This document shows, piece after piece, positions 1-11,382 of a stretch of 64,000 nucleotides of DNA (its first letter is position 1; each line of letters begins with the position of its first letter). The DNA is from Diplolepis rosae (Eukaryota; Arthropoda; Insecta; Hymenoptera; Diplolepididae): the NCBI GenBank assembly GCA_030998225.1, contig JAPYXD010000701.1, positions 14,678,501 to 14,742,500 on the forward strand. Reading direction: 5' to 3'. A program made the position numbers and the translations under genes. The notes under the pieces were generated by a model that saw only the letters and a program-made list of their open reading frames with translations, was not told the origin of the DNA and did no database searches.

Positions 1-13
1 AAAAGGATGTTTA

Positions 14-475
14 AACAGGGTTTTCCAATTAGAGGTTTCATTCCGATTCATAACAAAAATGCGTGTTTTTTGTAAAAAATCATTTGATTTTTATTTCATT
101 CAATAGCAGAAGTTTGCCAATAATAATGAAAAACAATATCATTCAAATGGCCCCAACGGCTACGTTTGCAGGACCATGCTATTTTGATGAAATTTACCAT
201 TACATTTTCGCACATTTGGGGCTCTATTTCGTCGATATCGGCACTAATCTTCTCTTGGACTTCTTGAATTGACTGAGGAGCATCAGCATAAACCTTATAT
301 TTCACGTAACCCCAAAGAAAAAAGTCTAGAGGTGTTAAATCGCATGATCTTGGCGGTCAATTGTAATCGCTGTTTCGAGAAATCACTCGGCCTGAAAACT
401 ATTCACGCAAAAGACCTATGGTTTCGCCACTTGTGTGGCACGTAACGCCGTCTTGTTTTTAGGATTCATTGGTAA
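14..475 (-). pseudogene. Tc1-like transposase, 3' fragment with terminal repeat
   Basis: The reverse strand encodes the C-terminal part of an IS630/Tc1/mariner transposase of the same family as the copies at 30.4 and 34 kb. Reading leftward one sees QQDG-like (KQDGVTCH, second catalytic Asp), CDLTPLDFFLWG (third catalytic Asp) and the family's C-terminal CKRSRxGHLNDIVFH. Two in-frame stops interrupt the frame, one after LLRE and one before PPRSC, so it is dead. The sequence near 19-36 resembles the TIR of the 33999-36324 element (GGGTTTTCCAATTAGAGG against GGGTTTTCCAATAGGGAC), so this is the true 3' end of a copy whose 5' half is missing beyond about 475. Family membership is seen directly; the deletion is inferred. 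Confidence 0.8.
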
Positions 476-610
476 ATTAGTGTAATCTTCCACATAAGAA
501 CAATTATTTGTGAGGGATTTACGAAATCTCTGAAAAACTCTGAATTTTATTTTTCTTCATATATATTTTTCATGTTTGATAAATAATCCATTTATAAGAG
601 TTTTTAATTT
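476..610. other. AT-rich spacer, nothing recognised
   Basis: Short AT-rich stretch between the transposase fragment and the long repeat. No ORF or repeat was recognised in it. Confidence 0.5.
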
Positions 611-620
611 AAAAAAAAAA

Positions 621-770
621 TCTGCCCGCTTCGCGAGCACATTCGCATCGCGCGCAGCTCGCTTCGCTCGCAAGTTTGAGCGCGCCTAGGGCGCGCGATA
701 CGATCGTCGCGCTTCGCGCTCCGTTCTTTCTGGACCTCGCGCTTCGCGCTCGGTCTTATGCTCTTCGCAT
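621..770. repeat. GC-rich hairpin array (left copy)
   Basis: A run of short, mostly perfect stem-loops, each with its own stem sequence: GCCCGCTTCGCGAGC, GCTCGCTTCGCTCGC, GCGCGCCTAGGGCGCGC, TCGCGCTTCGCGCTC twice. The array is strikingly GC-rich against an AT-rich background. Several stems carry a TTCG/TTAG-type centre. The mirror copy is at 13139-13290. A related single hairpin (CGCTCTTCGCGCTCG) sits at 956-972 next to CATTCTCATCATGACA. Confidence 0.8.
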
Positions 771-1019
771 ACATTTAAATTTATTTCTTATATTTTGATA
801 CTGAAGCTCAAACCAATTTTATAATAATATTACAGATGATGTGAATTACACATTTTCTCAACGTCACTGAATTTCTTTTTGAATTTAAGTGAAACAGGAA
901 ATTCAATTTACTTAAGGCTCTATCGGCCTTAAGGAAAACATTCTCATCATGACACTCGCTCTTCGCGCTCGATTTTCTGTATACATTTCAGTAACTTTTT
1001 AATAAATTACATGATTAAA

Positions 1020-1800
1020 ATAATTTATTTTCTTCCAAATCTCTCAAAAAGAAAAAACAATCGTAGACTTTATTTAAGGAAACGATTTTGCAGAACAACG
1101 CTTATTTCGTATCTCACATATTTTGGTGAAAAAAATCGAATTTTTTCAATATTAAAAATCAAAACATAAAATATACATCCTGTCCCGAAATTTCTTTATC
1201 AGAATTTGTAGACCTCATTTAGGCAAACAATTTTCCATCTAAATGTTTTTTTTTGCATCTCACATATTTTGTCTAAAAAATGGAATTTTTTCATTTTTAT
1301 CGTATTTTTTGGAATTGAAACGAAAAATATATCTTTTATCAGAAACTGTGTCAGACAAAATTTGTAGATCTTTTTGAAACGAACAACTTTGTATTCTTAC
1401 GTTTTTTTGGTATTTCCAATATTATTGTTAAAAAATTGAATTTTGGATTTTCAATAGTTTTTTTTTTAATTAAAAAGAAAATTTATGCATTTTATGAAAA
1501 AATGTTTTAATTCTAATTTGTAGGTCTTTATGTATTCAATAATATTGTATCATAACGTTTTTTCGTATCTCGTATAATTTAACTGGAAAATGGAATTTTG
1601 ATATTGACTTTTTTCGAATTTGTATATGCTGTAACATTTCTAATTTTGATTTAATCAAAAAATGTTATCAGGATAATTTGTAGAGATTTATGAACACTAT
1701 CTAAAACCAGTATTAAAATTTTTAATTAAAAAAAAAAATTATTTTCAAAAACACAAAAGTAGTGCTCAATCCCTCAATTTTGATTGGATCTGGCTGGTTA
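1020..1800 (+). repeat. Degenerate tandem repeat, about 156 bp period
   Basis: Landmark AATTTGTAGA(T/C)CT recurs at about 1203, 1359, 1515 and 1675, with a diverged first unit near 1050, giving a period near 156 bp. Each unit also contains a version of CGTATCTCACATATTTT and AAAAATGGAATTTT. The same unit is found at 11950-12900, 16380-16880, 22310-22920 and, reversed, at 38510-39250. It is non-coding. Confidence 0.8.
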
Positions 1801-1824
1801 ACGAACTTGTCCTTACTTTTTCGG

Positions 1825-2040
1825 CTCCGATAAAGTGTACCAAAGCTCAATTCAATCTGATAATTCTATCGAGTGTTATGCCGCACACGACCTACAGACA
1901 GACAGACAGACAGACAGACACTTTCGTAAAAACCATTTTTTCTGACTCAGGGGGTCTCAAAACGTAAAGATTTGATGAAAATTTCGAAAGTCATTTTTCA
2001 CATAAAACCAATACCTTCTCATCCATGATGAGAATGTAAA
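1825..2040 (+). repeat. Inner end of the repeat family, with (CAGA)n and terminal hairpin
   Basis: Holds a (CAGA)n microsatellite at about 1891-1921, then CTGACTCAGGGGGTCTCAAAACG, and ends with the hairpin TTCTCATC-CAT-GATGAGAA at 2016-2034. The same hairpin end is recognisable at 11922-11934 (half), 16862-16890, 38505-38520 (reversed) and 44900-44930, so it is a defined end of the family. Confidence 0.65.
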
Positions 2041-3483
2041 AATCTCTTTTATGAAGAATTGATAGTTTTGCAATGGTAATCTTTATATTGCTGTAATTTG
2101 ATATGATACGGTATATGGATAGTTCTCAATGGTTTCATCAAGCATAGCTTTAACGCAAAAATGCAAATAGCTTTTAGATAAGGGAGTATCACAGTCAAAG
2201 GATTCCTGGCATTTTGCCAACGCGTCTCTATGGGCACCTTTTTATTATTTCTACTTTGCTTCCGACGGCCGCGACTTTGAATACTTTTTCAACAACGTTC
2301 TCTTTAAATTAAATACTAAAATTTGACTTCGCAAAGACTTAGGATAGAATAAACTTCATTTTACAGTTTTTCGTCAGTCGTTCTTTCCTATGATTATACC
2401 CTCCTTTATTAATAATTCATCAAATTCAATTTGTAATTGAATTCTATTAAAATACATTTTTCCTAAAAGTTTTTTCAAATACAAAGATAATATATGCAAA
2501 ATATTATATGTATTTATTAAAGGTAATAAAGGAAGATTTATTTTGTGTCATCATATGTCTTTTGTGAATAACTGGAATTCAATGGCAAAATTTTCGTGTA
2601 GCAAGACAAAAAGGAAATATGAGTTACTACAGAAGCAATTTTACAAACTATTTGCATAGTCAAGAAATATTCGACTGAACATGGCCTTGGGATCAATATG
2701 TATTCGGGGTTGAATAAGGTCGATTCCTACAAAGATCGACAGAACCTTCAGAAAAGTGAGGACCAAAGTTAAAAAAAATATAAAAAATTGGTACAGAGCC
2801 GCTAAATTTTTGTAAAATAAAAAGTTTAAAGAGTATAGGATTGGGAATTTTATATGAAAAAGGCATACAAAACGTGCAACTTCAAGCGGAATATAAATAA
2901 TTTATAAATCATCTGAAGTGGAGATTTTAATAGATGAAAATGAAGAGTTATGAAAGATTTCAAACTAAACTTTCATAAACATACTGAGATTGATGAAAAA
3001 TCTCTAAAATAATCATTTTTATATTTATATTATTATATTATTATACTTGTATTACTTTTAATTAAAAGAGTTCATTATTCGAAGGCAAGTACTTGTACAT
3101 TTTTAAAACGTTAGAATTCACAAGCTTTTTAAAAAGTATTTCAATTTTTAATATCTTTTACATTAAAATTTACAATACTAAAATATTGTGGTTTTCAATT
3201 TATTTTATATGTATATTTTATTTAAAAAGCTTTCAATGTTTCTCTGACTATAAAGCCATCTTCTTTTACTTCTTTGCATAGAAGAAAAATATTTATTTCA
3301 GCTTGATCCACTGCACATAAAGTGATTCGAATTTCACAGCCCATAGGTGGACAATGTAGATGCAAAAGGGTCAATATTTCAAAGAACTATTGACATATAT
3401 TTCAGCACGTGTCACCACCTCAGTTGCATTGTGCTATTTATTATCTTCTTACTGAGGTTATCTTAATTCTAAGTGTTGTATAC
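2041..3483. other. AT-rich DNA with no gene recognised
   Basis: No convincing coding region. Short open frames here lack codon structure or recognisable domains. The last 9-10 bases (GTTGTATAC at 3475-3483) are the target-site duplication of the next element. Confidence 0.5.
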
Positions 3484-3534
3484 ACCACCGTGAAGTTAGC
3501 ACCCCGACTATGAAAATTTCGATTTTTTTTTTAT

Positions 3535-3870
3535 GGAATCGTTTGGTGGTCGTTTGGTGGCGTTTGGTAGTCTACTTTTATCGTTTGGTGGTCAAAATTG
3601 AAAAAGTTATAAGGTTTTCAAAATTGGGGTGCTAACTTCACGGTGCACCCCATATTTTGGAATTTTTTAAAAATTCCTTTTTTAATCGTTTGGTGGTCGT
3701 TTGGTGGTATTTGGTAGTCCACTTTTGTCGTTTGGTGGTCAAAATTGAAAACGTTATAAGGTTTTCAAAATCATGGGTAGCACCCCATATTTTTGATTTT
3801 TTCAAAAATTCTTTTTGATATCGTTTGGTGGTCGTTTGGTGGCGTTTGGTAGCCCATTTTCAACGTTTGG
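3535..3870. repeat. CGTTTGGTGGT subterminal repeat cluster (left arm)
   Basis: CGTTTGGTGGT and the variants CGTTTGGTGGCG and CGTTTGGTAGTC occur about a dozen times in this stretch, in three blocks separated by GGTTTTCAAAAT-type linkers. The mirror cluster (ACCACCAAACG) is at 5560-5905. Clustered subterminal motifs of this sort are usual transposase-binding sites in DNA transposons; that role here is inferred. Confidence 0.75.
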
Positions 3871-4193
3871 TGGTCAAAATTAGAAAAGTTATTAAGTTTA
3901 CAATATTGTGAAGATATTCTCAAATTACAAGAAAATTTTATTAATAGTTTTTTCAAAGTTATTTTGTCGTGTTTGTTATTATATTTTGAGTCTTTTGGTA
4001 TTAACATTAAACGATTTGGTTTGGTTTCTTAATAAATATCAGAGAAAATATATTGTTGTGAAGTAATTGCTCCCAGCACACAACCTACGTCCCTGCACCA
4101 CCCTGCACTCTCTTAGACTTAGCGGGAAATTTAAATCCAAAATAAACTGACTATCACTAGAGAAGCTATTTGGTACTATGATTACTTACAGAA

Positions 4194-5239
4194 GGTTTTG
4201 TAAACTTTTTATTAATAATTTTCAATGGCGTGAGAAACACTTTCACTCAGCTATTTGAGTACAATGCGCATATTAATAATTATACAAAACATTAGTTCCT
4301 TTTACTGCATTAGAATATATGTAAACCTAGTTAGCTTCATGGTGAGATTGATGCCGCATCGTCAGAAATAAAATATATGGAATTATTATCAATTATCTAT
4401 AAGTGTACGACCCGGAGTGAAATAGAGAGTAATTTTGTTTTGATCCCTTTGAAATCATATTTCTGGTTATTAGAGGAACTATCAAAATATATATCAATAT
4501 CTGATCTCATATCCTTTACATTTACTCTATTTAAATAAAGTTTTTTATATACTCACATGAAAAAATATTGGTATTATGTAAAAAAGGACTTTTCAAATTT
4601 TCAAAAATGTAATTGTGGCTTTAACAGATAAACTAAAAATTTAGCGCAAAACACAAGTATTACGATGAGAATATGCTCCGTAAGGCCGATAAAGCCTTAA
4701 ATAAATTGAGTTTCCTCTTTCATTTGGAATATACCAATCCCCGTCATTTCGAACCAACATTTCAAACCGACTGATTCCATGCCATTGCAGAAATTTCAAC
4801 CCCTCAATTTTCACAACAAATTTTGTTTCTTGAAATTGGTTTTGAGAGGTTTGTTAGGGGGTCTGGAACACCTCCACTTTTATAAAAACTGGAAAAATTT
4901 GGCCAAATTTTCCATATCTTCTACTGTTTTCAAGGTGTGAAAACGATATAGAACGATTCGGAATTGTTCCAATCCGAAATTAGCACCAGGGAGACTCATC
5001 AAGGTTGGAAGATTTTTTTCTGAGCGACAGGGTTTTCACAAGTAGTATTTAGAGATTTCAAAAAAGTTAACACAGAAATTGAAAATGAAAATCAGTACCA
5101 AAAAACTTTCAATCCAAGGGTGTAGAAACTAACTATCCACTACTTATATCAATTTATAAAGGTATAAAGGCTGCTTTACAAGGCATGCCATTATTCTATT
5201 AAATATTATTAATAAAAAGTGTACCTTTTAAGTAAGCTT
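4194..5239. other. Unique core of the fold-back element
   Basis: Non-palindromic AT-rich core of about 1 kb with no coding potential seen. It contains GATGAGAATATGCTCCGTAAGG followed by GCCGATAAAGCCTTAA (about 4664-4710), clearly related to the hairpin link of the 611-2040 repeat family. A fragment of that family therefore lies inside this element. Confidence 0.55.
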
Positions 5240-6149
5240 CGGTAAGTAATCATAGTACCAAATAGCTTCTCTAGTGATAGTCAGTTTATTTTGGATTTAA
5301 ATTTCCCGCTAAGTCTAAGACTGTGCAGGGTGGTGCAGGGACGTAGGTTGTGCGCTGGAAGCAATTACTTCACAACAATATATTTTCTCTGATATTTATT
5401 AAGAAACCAAACCAAATCGTTTAATGTTAATACCAAAAGACTCAAAATATAATAACAAACACGACAAAATAACTTTGAAAAAACTATTAATAAAATTTTC
5501 TTGTAATTTGAGAATATCTTCACAATGTTATAAACTTAATAACTTTTCTAATTTTGACCACCAAACGTTGAAAATGGGCTACCAAACGCCACCAAACGAC
5601 CACCAAATGATATCAAAAAGAATTTTTGAAAAAATCCAAAATATGGGGTGCTACCCTTGATTTTGAAAACCTTATAACTTTTTCAATTTTGACCACCGAA
5701 TGATAAAAGTAGACTACCAAACGCTACCAAACGCCACCAAACGACCACCAAACGATTAAAAAAGGAATTTTTAAAAAATTCCAAAATATGGGGTGCACCG
5801 TGAAGTTAGCACCCCAATTTTGAAAACCTTATAACTTTTTCAATTTTGACCACCAAACGACAAAAGTAGACTACCAAACGCCACCATACGACCACCAAAC
5901 GATTCCATAAAAAAAAATCGAAATTTTCATAGTCGGGGTGCTAACTTCACGGTTGTGTTGTATACTTGTACAATTTTTGAAAACATTATATTGGACTGGC
6001 AAGTAAGTCGCTACTGTTCCCGGTAATGTTTCTACTTGTAGCTATAAGTTTGTTTATCAAAGCAGCTCACGTTTTATTCTTATTCTTGAAAAATTATGCT
6101 GTGATTAAGGTTAGAACTGAATCAGTTTTTTTCGTTTTTAATTTTGCAG

Positions 6150-6331
6150 GTTACAATATGACGCAAGAAATTAGTTGCTTTGATATAACTTGCCAGCAGA
6201 CTTTTGTGAGTATAGAAGGGTTACGAGATCATTTTTTTCTTAAGCACCCAGGTGTAACTGTATTTAAATGTAGGTTTGGAAGTTCAAAATCAATGATTTT
6301 GAGTGCTACCTCTATTTGCAGCAATTGCTAA
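6150..6331 (+). pseudogene. C2H2 zinc-finger exon or fragment
   Basis: Open frame from the ATG at 6158 encodes a peptide whose first 30 residues hold a C2H2 zinc finger: Cys7 and Cys12, then His25 and His30 (C-x4-C-x12-H-x4-H). A third HxxxxF-type segment follows (HPGVTVFKC). TTTTGCAG directly precedes it at 6142-6149, a good splice acceptor, so it could be an internal exon. After FKCRF the frame loses any recognisable pattern and stops at 6329. No partner exon was found. It starts about 190 bp outside the right end of the fold-back element. It could be a fragment of a transposon-encoded or host zinc-finger protein; I do not recognise which. Confidence 0.4.
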
Positions 6332-6339
6332 TAAAATTA

Positions 6340-6570
6340 ACTAGTACTTCAAACGCTGTTAGAACAGGAAGATAATACGACCGATAGGCTACTGCTCACA
6401 ATCGTTGTTACCAGTCCTAACGTAAATTAGCTGGCATCGCTAAAGTACTGTAGCGAATAGACGTTAGCATTAGCAGCTAACACATTCGCTGTCCGTATAT
6501 CAAGTAACTTTCTTAGCTGTGGTAGCGAATATTTAGCTAATGCAGCTAATTATTTTTTTCCGTGTATATA
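6340..6570. repeat. Remnant of a small DNA element with AGCTAA/TAGCGAA motifs
   Basis: Contains repeated GTAGCGAAT and TTAGC(A/T)GCTAA motifs in both orientations and ends with TTTTTTTCCGTGTA, the typical end of the CACGGAAAAA-type MITEs in this window (compare 19889-20779). The left end is not clear. Confidence 0.4.
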
Positions 6571-8217
6571 TGAATCGATTGATTGTGTTAATAAGACAGT
6601 TTTTAAGCATTGAGACGAAGTTATAGAAAAGAAGGAAAAAAACACTTCTTTTAATAAAATTTTAAAAATGAATACATGCTTTTGTATTGCTTTTATTCAA
6701 ATTGAATTCTATTTCCCGATTTTCTTCAGTATCATTTTCACGGTTCTGAAATTGGCAGCCAATTGAAAGCTATGAAAATCTTCCACATCCCATCAAATAA
6801 ATTTATCATTCATTTAATTCTGGGAAATTTGTCAATGCAAGTATTTTGTTAGGGACTGATACACTTTAAAGATTTTTAATACATTTCTTATTCTTAAGCA
6901 GCGATAAGAGTTTTAATTAATGTTTTCAAATACATGACATTTTCCGGCAAAATAGGACAATCGATTCAGCGAATAGTTACTGAGGTACATGAACAGCTTT
7001 TTTTCTAGGTCAGAATTGTAAAAAACGAGCATGCATAAAGTATATATATATATATGTTACTTTTACTGCACAACTAATTAGGGGCTAATTAGATAACGGA
7101 GTTTTTGCATTTATTGAATATGTTTTTTTTTAAGTTGAAAGAGCATTGAGAGATAAACGTTTTATTGCATTAAAAGTTATTTCCAGTCATTTGTGGTTAT
7201 TTTTAATGTTAAAAAGTAAAGGGTTTTCAATGTTCAAGTCTAATTTATTTGATCCAATCTCCAATAAAATACAACCGCGTGGAAAAGTGTTTATTACTAT
7301 TTTTATTGAGAATTTAAATATTAGGATTTTGATTGAATAGAACAGATTCTTCAAATGAATCAAACCAAATTCATTTTTAAGCAAGAAACTTGTTTTTAAT
7401 CGTATAATAACGTACACATTTTTCAATTAAAAAACTGTTTTTTCTCAATAATAATTTATCATTGTTTAGAAATTATAACAGTTTTTGTGAATAAGATTTC
7501 AAATGATCTGAACCTTCTTTTTCTATATTTTTTTACTTGTAAGAATTAATATGTGTTTTTTACTACGAAATAATTATGTTAACCCAATAGAAATAAATTT
7601 GTTAACCCTACAGAAATAAATTTATTTGGTTAATTCAACCAAAAAATTGTGTAACATCAACAAAATTTTTTGTAAAGTTAACAATATAGTTCAAACAAAA
7701 GCTTTAATTCACTGGAATAGAAAAGGTAATAGCTCTTTAGCAAGAATAACAATTAATTACTTCTTAAGATTCTGTTAATTAAAAACAAGCTTATCAGCTA
7801 AGTGTCTCCTAAAATATTAATGCAACGTCTCGGAAATACGTTTCTACAGGCAGAAATGCAACTTTACAACTTTTGTTCCACGTTATTAATTAAATAATAT
7901 TCTAATTGGCATGAACTTTTTAATTATTTTTCATAGCAATAACAGAAATGCCAGTTTCTGAGCATAGCGTTCTCGCTAAGAAATTATTTAAATCCAAAAC
8001 TTTCATGATTTAATGCGTTTTAATTCAATGTATTAAAGTAAATGTGTATATCTATATTTTATGGAGCAGATTTGGGGGAATAAGTTCATAATCTTGTTCA
8101 CAAAGACTTATAGAATCTAATAGAAAATCCAAGAAGTGCACTTCATCTTAAAAAACGTTTAATTATCGTTCTAATCTGAAATTTCATTTTCTCAAAATTT
8201 TTTCTTTTAGTAATTAA
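6571..8217. other. AT-rich DNA, no gene recognised
   Basis: About 1.6 kb with only short low-complexity open frames. A (TA)n run lies at 7041-7056. Nothing else is supported. Confidence 0.5.
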
Positions 8218-8935
8218 GGGAAGCTTCTCCTGTAAATGGGTCAAAAAATCGATTTTTTTCATCATTATTCGATTGCATATGCATTCAGAAATACGCATGT
8301 AAAATTTCAGGCCGGAATTCGAAAAATTGTGGAAGTCATGAATTTTTTTGTCACGTCATGTTCGACCTCCGGTTTTTGGAACTAAAAACTTTAAACGCGT
8401 TTTTCTCGAAACCATGTTTTTCAAACTGGCGTGCACGATAACTAAAGAACAGCTTGACATATTTCAAAAGTTTTTATATCGGATTAAACTGTATTAAATT
8501 TTAAATAGAATCACGTCGAGAAAAATGTGAAAAAAAATTTTTATCCCACTTTTTTTAAGCAAATTTGACGAAAAAATCAAAATTTTGCAAATTTGGTTGT
8601 AATTTTTGTAAAAATCACTTTTTTCAAAAAAAAAAACGTCACTCCATAGAGGACTCAAAAACAAACAAAAAACATACAACATTGTTTGTTTCAGAATCAA
8701 CTCCTGAGGCTCTACAAGGCACGCCATTTACCTCTGCGAAAATAGCATGTCCCACTTTGAGCAATCATTATCTCAGGAATGACTTGATATTTTTACATAA
8801 AATTAACACTGTAGCAGTCTCTAATAAAGAATAATAACTAAATAAAGTTTCAAGATTAGACAACCCATAGTTTTTTTTTAATCCACGCTCGAAATTAAAG
8901 AGCGAAAAACCCCGTTTACACAGGAGAGGCTCCCC
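8218..8935. mobile_element. TTAA-flanked MITE, copy A
   Basis: Begins TTAA-GGGAAGCTTCTCCTGTAAA and ends with the inverse (TTTACACAGGAGAGGCTCCCC-TTAA). TTAA target duplications lie at 8214-8217 and 8936-8939, as made by piggyBac-type transposases. An internal motif at 8386-8424 (ACTTTAAACGCGTTTTTCTC) is shared with the copies at 27056, 36710 and 60112, which ties the family together. No transposase is encoded. Confidence 0.8.
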
Positions 8936-8939
8936 TTAA

Positions 8940-11382
8940 TTAAGTTTTCTAAAATCATTTTTGATAGAAATGCCGATCTATATCTTTTATTTCTAATGTT
9001 GAAGTTATCTCACACACAACTTTAAAAAAATTGTAGTCCATAGAATGAAAGCTAAAGTAAAATATTTTCTTTTCCTTATGAATTTATTAATTGTGTAATA
9101 TTATATTTTTGCATATTTCAATCTAGTAAAATAAATATATTATAATGAGCAAAGTTCTTAAAAAATAGATTAAAGCACGTTCGAAAGTGATTTAGAAAGC
9201 ACTTCAAGATTGGATTCAAGAAGATTAATTGAGTCAACAGATAATAAAGAACAGAGAATGTTGATTGCGATACAAAGTAATCCTTGAAATTTATTCTCTC
9301 CCTTAGATTTGTCAAGAGAGTTTAAGAACGAGAAAAATAGCATTCCATTTTAAAGAAAACTATTATGCTATTAATTATATGATCAAGTTTTTAATCATTC
9401 AATGATCCTTAAAATATTTTAAACAATAATTTCAAATCAAAATTTTTGAACTTTTTTGTTATTGATTTCACACAAGATGCCCTAATATATATATTCATGA
9501 AAAAGATATTGAGAATCTTAAAAATCAAAAGAAATTATTTGAAGTATAATTTTTTGATTGCCTTGAACATGAACACTCATTATTCACGAACATATTTTTT
9601 TCTTTGGCACGTGGTTGAAAGGAACTTGATCATGAATTTTGATTTTTTTCACTTTCATCCTATAATTCTTCTAAGTCAAGGAGATAGTAATTGAAACTTT
9701 TTTTAAGGAGACAATAGAAAGACGCTAATTCTCTTATTTTTATTTTATTTTTCAAAAATCTCAGATTTTTTTGCAGAAGTTATGAATTTTTGGGAAAATG
9801 TAACCAAATTTACAATTGAAAATACCTTTGAAAATATCTTTATTTAGTTTGCTAAAGAAACTAACTTTGAAGGTTTAAAGATAAGAGACTAAATTTTCGA
9901 GGACACGGAGTTCCAATTTAAGACAAATAATAAAAAGTCCCGCTTTCATATTTTAAACAAACATAAGCAACAAACTGTTGACTGAATTAAATGTTAAATT
10001 TTGTTAAAGCAATAAATTATTTTTCATAATGCACGAGTTGCACTAATAAAGTCAACTAAAAGTTATTACTTTCTGAAGGGAAAGTTGAGTTCTTTCACGC
10101 AGAAAACTACAGAAGGTATTAGAGAAAATTGAAAAAGTTTTCTTATATAACTAGGATTTCTAAAATGCGCACCCTTATTTACGTAACGCAAATCGAGTTG
10201 GAGGCCATACATCTGTTTGAACCGCCAAATACCGGAATAAACTGTCTTGGAATCTTGTAAGATTAAAATTAATTCTTTAACTCAGATGAAATTCCAAATG
10301 TTGAATAAATAAATTATTATTTCAGAATATTGAATTACGGATATAATTTAAATGCGTCAAATTGTCCAAATAGTTAAAAAAATCATTATATAAAATTTAC
10401 TAATATTTATTAATTTTAAATATAATATTGCTTCTTTCAAAAAAATTATTAAATTATCAATACTTTTTTATGAGTTTTCATTCCATATTCAATTTTCTGA
10501 TTTGCACTTTATTTTACGTACATAAATTTACAGGTTTCTTATACCTATAATAATTCCAAAAATAATTATAATATCAGTAAAAAGATTTTCCAAGTAGACT
10601 GATCTTGAAGATGCCAAAATTTAATTCATTAATAAGTTTATTTACTTATTAGTAATCTTTAGACAAAAAAAGGTTATAATTGCAAAAAAACGCAAGATTA
10701 ATATTATGGAATGTTTTTATAAACTGGATAAAGTATGTAAATCTTGAAAAATTTCTCGTAGAAAACGTATTTATGAGAAAGTATGTTTTTTATCCTATGA
10801 ATTTACACCCAATTTTGGTGAATAATGTTTTAATTATTATAATTACTAAATATGCGGCTTCAACATAATGTATGCAATGCAACTTAATCCGGAGGTTTGC
10901 TTATGTGGAAATTAAAGTAATAATTTGTATTCCATCTTCTATGGCAATTTTCCATAAAAACCTTTTAGTTTATAAATTTATTATTCTCTCATTTCGATGA
11001 GTGAAAACGTTCTTTAACCGAAATAATAATATTTATCAACCTACTGGTTGTCACTTCACAATGCAATTTAATTTATGTTTTACATTGAAATATGAATCAT
11101 AAATTTACAATGTATGCTTTGATTTACGTTTTTGCCTCTTTTTTAAATAAATTTTCAATTATATAATTTTATAAACAAATCGCATATTAAACGTTTTTGC
11201 TTCATCGTATTATATTTACGTAAATATACTTGACAAGTTTATCCTATTTTCCAAGATTGAAACTTTGAAAGTGAACTGAGGAGCCAATCATGCACATGAA
11301 TTACATAACGGGTGAAATCCACTGTACAAAATATCATTGTCAGAAGAGTTGAAATAGAACTTTCACACAAATAAATATATTA
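8940..11382. other. AT-rich DNA, no gene recognised; one dispersed direct repeat
   Basis: No supported coding region. The stretch about 9691-9812 (GAAAGACGCTAATTCTCTTA core) is repeated in direct orientation at about 11791-11910, 2.1 kb away, just inside the right arm of the long inverted repeat. Confidence 0.5.
9691..9812 (+). repeat. Direct repeat, copy 1 (pair with 11791-11910)
   Basis: Shares about 115 bp with 11791-11910, including GAAAGACG(C/T)TAATTCTCTTA and GCAGAAGTTATGA / GTAGAAGTAATGA. The function is unknown; it may belong to the inner part of the long-inverted-repeat element. Confidence 0.6.

Larger units (their letters stand above)
611..1824 (+). repeat. Left arm of a long inverted repeat
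   Basis: This arm matches the reverse complement of 11934-13300 almost base for base, from the GC-rich outer end (TCTGCCCGC) to the inner TTACTTTTTCGG. The right arm carries about one extra internal repeat unit, so the arms differ in length. From outside in, the arm holds a GC-rich hairpin array (621-770), a short AT-rich link with CTTAAGGCTCTATCGGCCTTAAGG (a hairpin), then a degenerate tandem repeat. No protein is encoded. The arms may be the ends of one element of about 12.7 kb or two inverted copies of one repeat family. Confidence 0.8.
3484..5956. mobile_element. Fold-back DNA transposon with long inverted arms (MULE-like)
   Basis: Arms of about 710 bp (3484-4193 and about 5240-5956) are inverted copies. 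The termini read ACCACCGTGAAGTTAGCACCCC on the left; the right end is its inverse with minor changes. GTTGTATAC lies immediately outside both ends (3475-3483 and 5957-5965), a 9 bp target duplication (10 bp if the preceding T counts). Long TIRs with a 9-10 bp duplication are typical of Mutator-like elements, which is the basis of the classification. The outer 400 bp of each arm is built from CGTTTGGTGGT-type short repeats and internal copies of the terminal GGTGCTAACTTCACGG. No transposase is present, so the element is non-autonomous. Confidence 0.8.

Noticed and set aside
3771..5660. Pair of 78-codon ORFs in the fold-back element arms (4007-3771 minus, 5424-5660 plus)
   Set aside because: They are the same sequence seen twice because the arms are inverted copies. 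The C-terminal half is just the translated ACCACCAAACG repeat; no domain was recognised.
3535..5905. CRISPR array from regular CGTTTGGTGGT repeats
   Set aside because: The repeat is 11 bases without regular unique spacers, lies in inverted transposon arms, and the genome is eukaryotic.
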